Part shown: in pieces, positions 15,836-20,120 of the stretch
How the letters are laid out: each line of letters begins with the position of its first letter
How positions within the stretch are numbered: the first letter of the stretch is position 1
From: Ignavibacteria bacterium
GTDB taxonomy: Bacteria > Bacteroidota > Ignavibacteria > Ignavibacteriales > Melioribacteraceae
DNA: 20,120 bases
Assembly (NCBI GenBank): GCA_003233295.1
Contig: QILJ01000278.1
Location: 1 to 20,120 of the forward strand
Direction of reading: 5' to 3'
Position numbers and translations under genes: made by a program
The notes under the pieces: generated by a model
Databases searched by the model: none
Seen by the model: only the letters and a program-made list of their open reading frames with translations
What the model was told of the DNA's origin: nothing

Positions 15836-16582
15836 ATGAACTACAAACTATATATTGTTTCTACTCCAATTGGTAATTATGAGGATATTACGCTTCGAGC
15901 TTTGAAAATATTAAAGTCGGTTGACTTCATTATCTGCGAAGAATATAAACCCGCTAGACGATTACTATCACAATATAGACGATTACTATCACAATATGAA
16001 ATTGATAAAGAACTCTTTGCCCTCAATGAACACAATGAAAAAGAGGCTGCATCTGAAGTAATTGACGAGATATTGAAAGGAAAGACCGCTGCGCTTATTT
16101 CGGATGCAGGAACTCCGCTCTTTTCCGATCCCGGATCATTTCTTGTTGATCAATGCATTTCTCGGAAAGTTGATATTATCCCAATCCCAGGAGCAAACTC
16201 TCTTTTTGCTGCTTTAGTGGGAGCGGGATATAACCTTGATAAATTCTACTACTATGGCTGGCTTTCTCCGAAGAAGAATATCCGGCAGAGTCAATTGCAG
16301 AAATTAAAAGCAGTAAATGAGTTGATAGTTGTTCTGGAAACTCCGTATAGATTAATCACTTTACTGCATGATGTCGTAAAGGTGTTCGGAAAAAATCAAA
16401 GCATTGTTGTTGCATTCAAACTTACCCAAGAAGGGGAGAAATATTACAGGGGAAAAGCTGTGGATATTCTCTATAAACTTTCGGAGAAAAAAGAAAAAGG
16501 TGAATTCGTTCTACTGATTGATAATAGGAGAAAGAAGAATTTTATCAAAAAGAAAAATAAAAAGGATAAATTATCCACTTGA
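15836..16582 (+). CDS. rsmI: RsmI-family SAM-dependent methyltransferase with 7-residue internal duplication
   Basis: A 248-residue tetrapyrrole-methylase-fold enzyme; RsmI 2'-O-methylates C1402 of 16S rRNA. Family landmarks are STPIGNYEDITLRAL near the start, EHNEKEAA, SDAGTPLFSDPGSFLV and PIPGANSLFAALVGAGY. Two features are atypical. The usual EDTR segment reads EEYKPARRLL, and the following helix is extended because RRLLSQY occurs twice in a row (see the repeat at 15956). LETPYRL stands where RsmI often has FYEsxHRL. It could therefore be a paralogue with a shifted target rather than strict RsmI. The C-terminus is a lysine-rich tail (RRKKNFIKKKNKKDK) suited to RNA binding. The gene begins 53 bases after proS, with no good Shine-Dalgarno sequence. 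Confidence 0.78.
   Translation: MNYKLYIVSTPIGNYEDITLRALKILKSVDFIICEEYKPARRLLSQYRRLLSQYEIDKELFALNEHNEKEAASEVIDEILKGKTAALISDAGTPLFSDPGSFLVDQCISRKVDIIPIPGANSLFAALVGAGYNLDKFYYYGWLSPKKNIRQSQLQKLKAVNELIVVLETPYRLITLLHDVVKVFGKNQSIVVAFKLTQEGEKYYRGKAVDILYKLSEKKEKGEFVLLIDNRRKKNFIKKKNKKDKLST
15956..15997 (+). repeat. Perfect 21-bp tandem duplication inside the rsmI-family gene
   Basis: Two identical 21-base units (15956-15976 and 15977-15997), each AGACGATTACTATCACAATA plus T, lie head to tail and in frame. They encode RRLLSQY twice. Perfect identity at the base level points to a recent slippage or duplication event, or an assembly artefact, and not to an old protein repeat. Confidence 0.9.
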
Positions 16583-16584
16583 AA

Positions 16585-16612
16585 ATTGAGAGGGAAATTT
16601 ATTACATTATAA
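16585..16612 (+). promoter_or_regulatory. Possible sigma-70-type promoter of the NifU-like gene
   Basis: TTGAGA (16585-16590) and TATAAA (16607-16612) are separated by 16 bases. Transcription would begin about 28 bases before the ATG at 16647. The match is fair, but the region is very AT-rich, and the gene may also be read through from proS-rsmI. Confidence 0.33.
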
Positions 16613-16646
16613 ATCAAAAAAGATTTTGTAAATATATGAGGAACTT

Positions 16647-17189
16647 ATGTTAAAAGTATTAGATGTAGATTTAACTCCTAATCCACAGGCGTTGAAATTC
16701 ATTTTAAATCAAAAACTTCTGAATAATGAATCGCGTAGCTTTAATAATGCAGAAGAAGCGGTAAATGATCCTTTTGCAAAAGCTATTTTCGATATAGATG
16801 GTGTTGTCTCGGTTTTTTATATGGATAGATTTGTTACTATTGAAAAGGATACAAAGGCAAATTGGGGAAAAATTCAAAAGCCTTTTTCCAAATTGGTAAA
16901 AGTTTTTGATCCGGCGTTAATTCCGGAGGAAAAAATTTTAGAAGGATTGTCAGAAGAAGCAACAGCAAAATTAAAGCAAATTACGGAGATTATTGATTTA
17001 AGAGTAAAACCCGCACTTGCCGGTGACGGAGGCGGTTTGGAAATATTGGGACTAAATGATAATATTCTTACTATTAGATATCAAGGAGCGTGCGGAACTT
17101 GCCCAAGTTCTATTAGGGGAACTCTAACTGCAATTGAAAATTTGTTAAAACGGGAAATAGATTCGAATTTGGAAGTAGTATCCGGTTAG
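16647..17189 (+). CDS. NifU-like Fe-S cluster scaffold protein (Nfu_N + NifU C-terminal domain)
   Basis: A 180-residue protein that would assemble or carry Fe-S clusters to target enzymes. The N-terminal Nfu_N domain (about 4-88) shows the typical TPNPQALKFILN and later DPFAKAIFDIDGVVSVFYMD. The C-terminal NifU domain (about 108-178) has VKPALAGDGGGLEILGL and the cluster-binding CxxC in GACGTCPSS (C149, C152). This architecture matches eukaryotic NFU1 and bacterial Nfu proteins, and not the A-type-domain NfuA of E. coli. A GAGGAAC Shine-Dalgarno sequence lies just before the ATG. Eleven bases after the stop begins a strong terminator, so this is the last gene of its transcript. The U32 protein in this window is a possible Fe-S client, but nothing here links them. 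Confidence 0.93.
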   Translation: MLKVLDVDLTPNPQALKFILNQKLLNNESRSFNNAEEAVNDPFAKAIFDIDGVVSVFYMDRFVTIEKDTKANWGKIQKPFSKLVKVFDPALIPEEKILEGLSEEATAKLKQITEIIDLRVKPALAGDGGGLEILGLNDNILTIRYQGACGTCPSSIRGTLTAIENLLKREIDSNLEVVSG

Positions 17190-17199
17190 ATAATTAAAA

Positions 17200-17233
17200 A
17201 AAATAAAAGCGGTTTTTATACCGCTTTTATTTT
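17200..17233. terminator. Bidirectional rho-independent terminator
   Basis: A perfect 13-bp inverted repeat, AAAATAAAAGCGG (17200-17212) and CCGCTTTTATTTT (17221-17233), closes an 8-base loop (TTTTTATA). The A-rich left arm and T-rich right arm let it work in both directions. It ends the NifU-like transcript on the + strand and the small-protein gene on the - strand, whose stop codon (17229-17227) lies inside the stem. Confidence 0.88.
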
Positions 17234-17391
17234 AATGTTGTAACTTGACTTACATCGTCTAATTTTACAAACTTCTCGTTGAATTTATAACTCCCGGATT
17301 CTGTTTTAATAGTTTTAACATATTTAACAGTAATCTTTGAGGTATGAGTTTTACCTTTCGCTTTATCGGCAAATGTTTGTTTCTTAGCCAT
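17227..17391 (-). CDS. Small basic protein, 54 aa (DUF4295-like pattern)
   Basis: A short gene on the minus strand from an ATG at 17391. The protein begins MAKKQTFADKAKGKTHTSKI and ends DDVSQVTTLK; it is lysine-rich with no hydrophobic segment. A strong Shine-Dalgarno sequence (AGGAGAG) sits at good spacing upstream and a bidirectional terminator overlaps its stop, so it is a complete monocistronic unit. The pattern of MAKK start, then a KYVKTIKTESGSYKFNEKFV core, recalls the short DUF4295 proteins of Bacteroidota that sit near ribosomal-protein genes. I recall this from memory and cannot confirm it. A ribosome-associated role is a guess based on size and charge. It is divergent from the PLP-enzyme gene. 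Confidence 0.8.
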   Translation of the reverse strand: MAKKQTFADKAKGKTHTSKITVKYVKTIKTESGSYKFNEKFVKLDDVSQVTTLK

Positions 17392-17468
17392 ACTTTTCTC
17401 TCCTAATTAAAATTTAGCTTATAAATATAGAGAATTAATTTAATTATTTAAAGGAGTTTACACGCATT

Positions 17469-18383
17469 TTGATTGATTTTGAAAAATACTCGGATGAAAA
17501 AACGTGTGTAACTGTTCCCGTAACACTACCAGGCGGGAATAAAGATGTTAAGGTATTCATGAAGAGAAGTGATCTTGTCCACCCAATAATTTCGGGGAAT
17601 AAGTGGTACAAGATGAAATACAACATTGTTGAAATGGAGAAACAAGGTTTTAATACGTTGCTGACTTTTGGGGGCGCTTACTCAAATCATATTCATGCAG
17701 CAGCTCATGCTGGAAAATTATTCGGGTTTAAAACTGTTGGATTAATTCGCGGGGAGGAACATCTTCCCCTAAACTCTACTTTACAATCGGCTGTTAATGA
17801 CGGAATGGAACTTCACTATGTTGATAGAACAACATTCAGAAAAAGAGAAACAAAAGAATATCTTGATTCGCTTAAAGAAAAATTCGGGGATGTTTATATT
17901 CTTCCGGTTGGAGGAACTAATACAGTTGCTTTAAAGGGTTGTGCGGAAATTATTGATCAAATTGATATCGATTATGATTACGTCTGCTCAGCTTCGGGGA
18001 GCGGCGGCACTTTTGCCGGTTTGGTTGCCGGATTAAATGGGAACAAACATGCAATAGCTTTTCCAGCCTTAAAGGGAGGAGCGTTTTTAGAGGAGGTAAT
18101 TTCGGATTTGGTTTCTGAATACACAGGAAAAACTTTTTTAAATTGGGAGTTGAACACGGATTATCACTTTGGCGGTTTTGCAAAACTTTCGAAAGAGTTA
18201 ATTGAATTTACACATGAGTTCAACAAACTGAACAACTTTGAGTTAGATTATATTTACACAAATAAAATGATGTTTGGAATTGCTGACTTAATCAGAAGAG
18301 GATTTTTTAAATCCGGAGAAACCATTATAGCAATTCATTCCGGTGGATTACAAGGGAACATGGGAATGAGAAAAGATCAATGA
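17469..18383 (+). CDS. PLP-dependent D-cysteine desulfhydrase / ACC deaminase family enzyme
   Basis: A 304-residue fold-type II PLP enzyme of the tryptophan-synthase-beta superfamily. The Schiff-base lysine is K45 in SGNKWYKMKYN, followed by the substrate-loop GGAYSNHIHAAAHAG (YSNH at 71-74) and a phosphate-binding glycine loop SASGSGGTFAGLVAG. A late IHSGGLQGNMG closes the active site. Members either deaminate 1-aminocyclopropane-1-carboxylate or split D-cysteine to pyruvate, sulfide and ammonia; motifs visible here do not decide between them, and most bacterial homologues of this length are D-cysteine desulfhydrase-like. The start is TTG at 17469 with AGGAG 12 bases upstream, a rather long spacer; no ATG lies in frame nearby. 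No adjacent gene suggests a pathway. Confidence 0.9.
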   Translation: MIDFEKYSDEKTCVTVPVTLPGGNKDVKVFMKRSDLVHPIISGNKWYKMKYNIVEMEKQGFNTLLTFGGAYSNHIHAAAHAGKLFGFKTVGLIRGEEHLPLNSTLQSAVNDGMELHYVDRTTFRKRETKEYLDSLKEKFGDVYILPVGGTNTVALKGCAEIIDQIDIDYDYVCSASGSGGTFAGLVAGLNGNKHAIAFPALKGGAFLEEVISDLVSEYTGKTFLNWELNTDYHFGGFAKLSKELIEFTHEFNKLNNFELDYIYTNKMMFGIADLIRRGFFKSGETIIAIHSGGLQGNMGMRKDQ

Positions 18384-18492
18384 AAATACCAGGTTTTTTT
18401 TAATATGAAGATCGCTATTTGTTGGAACAACTTTCGTTCTGAAACATCTAAATAAAAGTTGATTATATTATAAAATTAGGAGGAATTAATTA

Positions 18493-20120
18493 ATGAAAAA
18501 AACAATAATTCTTACACTTGCACTTCTCTTATCAAGCACGCTTATCGCCTCACAAATTCCAGATGGTTTCACAAAAGTCAAAACTAAAGGAGGAATAACA
18601 GAATATAAGCTTGAAGATAATGGTCTCTCGGTTCTGCTGATGGAAGATCACTCTGCTCCGGTGCTTACTTTTATGGTTACGTACCGTGTCGGTTCAAGAA
18701 ACGAAGTAACCGGCACAACGGGTGCAACACATCTGCTGGAACACTTGATGTTCAAAGGAACAGAAAAATACAACAAAGCCAACGGTGGACATATTGATGC
18801 CCTGCTTGGCAATATCGGGGCAAGATTGAATGCTTCAACATGGTTTGATAGAACGAATTATTTCGAATCAATTCCAAGCAATTACTTAGAACTGGCGATC
18901 AGTATTGAATCTGATAGAATGAGAAATCTTTGGCTTCACAAGAAAGATAAAGAATCGGAAATGACTGTTGTCCGTAACGAATATGAGCGTGGGGAAAATT
19001 CACCTTTCCAGGCATTGAATACGGCAATCTGGGCTGCCGCAATTGAAGCACATCCGTATCACCACCCCACAATTGGCTGGAGATCGGATATTGAAAATGT
19101 TCCGATCGAAAAATTACGCGCATTCTACGACACATTCTATTGGCCGAACAACGCCACGGTAACAGTAATTGGAGATTTTGACACAAACAATGCTTTAGAG
19201 CTTATTAAAAAATATTACGGAGAGATTTCTACTTCACCTCAGCCGATCCCAAAAATTTACACAACCGAGCCGGAACAGCAGGGTTTAAGAAGAGTAACTG
19301 TAAACCGTGCCGGACAGTTGGGAGTTGTGGGCATAGCTCATAAAATTCCTAAAGGATTGAGTGAAGAAACTTATCCTCTTATACTACTTGACTATATTTT
19401 GACGAATGGAAAAACAAGCAGATTTTACAGAGCGCTGGTTGATAAAAATAAAGCCGTAAATGTTTTTGATTTTTATGTTCCCTTCCATGATGCTTCGTTA
19501 TTCACGCCGTATGTCTTCTTGGCTCCGGGTGTCAAACATGAAGAAGTGGAAAAGATAGTTATTGATGAAATAGATAAAATAAAAAACGAGGGGGTAACGG
19601 ATGCAGAGGTCAATAGAGCGATAAACCAGATCATAGCAGAAACCGCTTATGATAGAGACGGATCTTTCTCTATTGCCAGTCAGTTAAATGAAGCTATCGC
19701 AAAAGGGGATTGGACTTTCTATGTTGATTATTTGGATAACCTGAAAAAAGTTACCGCTAAGGATATTCAAGATGTAGTGAAAAAATATTTTGTAGAAAGT
19801 CACCGTACAATTGGTTATTTCATTCCAAAGAGCGGAGGTGGAAATAAAGAAGAAATAAAATCGTCGTCATGGTATGAAGACCAAACGAAAGCTTTTTATA
19901 AAGGGAACGATAACAGTAATAGTAATTTAAATTCTATAATAATTGAACCTGCTCCGGCTCAAGCGCCGAAAATTTCTGATAATATCAAATCGAATAAGAT
20001 TAATGAAATTAAAGTTATAACAGCTAAGACAGGCGTAAAAGATGTGATCACTTTCATGGGTAGTTTTGCTGCAGGAGATTCTTTTTCACCGGAAGAAAAT
20101 TCCATGATTGCCGATCTAAC
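18493..20120 (+). CDS. Secreted M16 family zinc protease (3' end outside window)
   Basis: About 542 residues are visible and the frame is open to the end of the window. A signal peptide (KKTIILTLALLLSSTLIAS, cleavage near residue 20) sends it to the periplasm or outer membrane. The inverted zinc motif HLLEH lies at 80-84 (H80, E83, H84), and the third ligand is probably E163 in VRNEYERGEN. The first M16 domain is therefore catalytically complete. A second, inactive-type M16 domain follows from about residue 210 (VNRAGQLGVVGIAHKIP), and a further one begins near the edge (KDVITFMGSFAAGD). M16 proteases of this build degrade peptides, and many Bacteroidota/Chlorobiota genomes carry them as tandem or fused pairs. 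AGGAGG lies just before the ATG. Confidence 0.93.
   Translation, partial: MKKTIILTLALLLSSTLIASQIPDGFTKVKTKGGITEYKLEDNGLSVLLMEDHSAPVLTFMVTYRVGSRNEVTGTTGATHLLEHLMFKGTEKYNKANGGHIDALLGNIGARLNASTWFDRTNYFESIPSNYLELAISIESDRMRNLWLHKKDKESEMTVVRNEYERGENSPFQALNTAIWAAAIEAHPYHHPTIGWRSDIENVPIEKLRAFYDTFYWPNNATVTVIGDFDTNNALELIKKYYGEISTSPQPIPKIYTTEPEQQGLRRVTVNRAGQLGVVGIAHKIPKGLSEETYPLILLDYILTNGKTSRFYRALVDKNKAVNVFDFYVPFHDASLFTPYVFLAPGVKHEEVEKIVIDEIDKIKNEGVTDAEVNRAINQIIAETAYDRDGSFSIASQLNEAIAKGDWTFYVDYLDNLKKVTAKDIQDVVKKYFVESHRTIGYFIPKSGGGNKEEIKSSSWYEDQTKAFYKGNDNSNSNLNSIIIEPAPAQAPKISDNIKSNKINEIKVITAKTGVKDVITFMGSFAAGDSFSPEENSMIADL

Noticed and set aside
16563..16575. Palindrome GGATAA-A-TTATCC at the end of the rsmI-family gene
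   Set aside because: Only six base pairs with a one-base centre and no T-run after it, inside a lysine-rich coding tail; not a convincing operator or terminator.
18384..18492. Possible terminator or riboswitch between the PLP enzyme and the M16 protease
   Set aside because: There is a T-run (AGGTTTTTTTT) but no stem ahead of it, and TTGTTGGAACAA has no usable loop. Only the AGGAGG ribosome-binding site is supported.
18899..19186. Minus-strand frame inside the M16 protease gene
   Set aside because: Cysteine-rich shadow of a clearly conserved protease domain on the + strand.

Overview
The window is AT-rich, densely coded bacterial chromosome. Outer-membrane proteins (a TonB-dependent receptor and a LamB-type porin remnant), an NtrC-type sigma-54 activator, an RsbU-like phosphatase and a DUF4922-like protein point to a Gram-negative member of the Bacteroidota/Chlorobiota/Ignavibacteriota (FCB) assemblage. 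Clear Shine-Dalgarno sequences before several starts and a bacterial-type ProS with an editing insertion make an Ignavibacteria-like organism more likely to me than a classical Bacteroidetes. This is inference from gene content only. No gene-free stretch exceeds about 150 bases, and I see no tRNA, rRNA, CRISPR array, insertion sequence or phage gene.

Layout. 1-868 (+): the end of a PspC-domain membrane protein overlapping a small multi-pass membrane protein. 871-2466 (-): one long ORF joining an ECF sigma factor to an RskA-like membrane anti-sigma factor, the most unusual gene here. 2539-4544 (-): an inositol-monophosphatase-family phosphatase directly behind a U32 peptidase-like gene that carries a frameshift. 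4643-8755 (+): a three-gene signalling operon of PAS histidine kinase, sigma-54-dependent response regulator and receiver-PP2C phosphatase. 8752-11217 (-): a two-domain GT-A glycosyltransferase overlapping a frameshifted DUF4922-like (HIT/GalT superfamily) gene. 11286-13253 (-): a TonB-dependent receptor. 13378-13940 (+): a LamB-type maltoporin pseudogene, not detectable as one ORF, with its signal peptide and C-terminal barrel but an internal deletion. 14082-17189 (+): proS, an rsmI-family methyltransferase with a perfect 21-bp tandem duplication, and a NifU-like Fe-S scaffold. 17200-17391: a bidirectional terminator and a 54-aa basic protein on the minus strand. 17469-18383 (+): a PLP enzyme of the D-cysteine desulfhydrase/ACC deaminase family. 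18493-20120 (+): a secreted M16 zinc protease running off the window.

Two themes stand out. Regulation: the sigma/anti-sigma fusion, the sigma-54 activator and the PP2C response regulator are three different routes to redirecting transcription within 8 kb. Disrupted frames: three genes in about 10 kb (U32, DUF4922, lamB) are broken. The first two look like single indels that could be assembly errors, while lamB has lost roughly half its length and looks like genuine decay.
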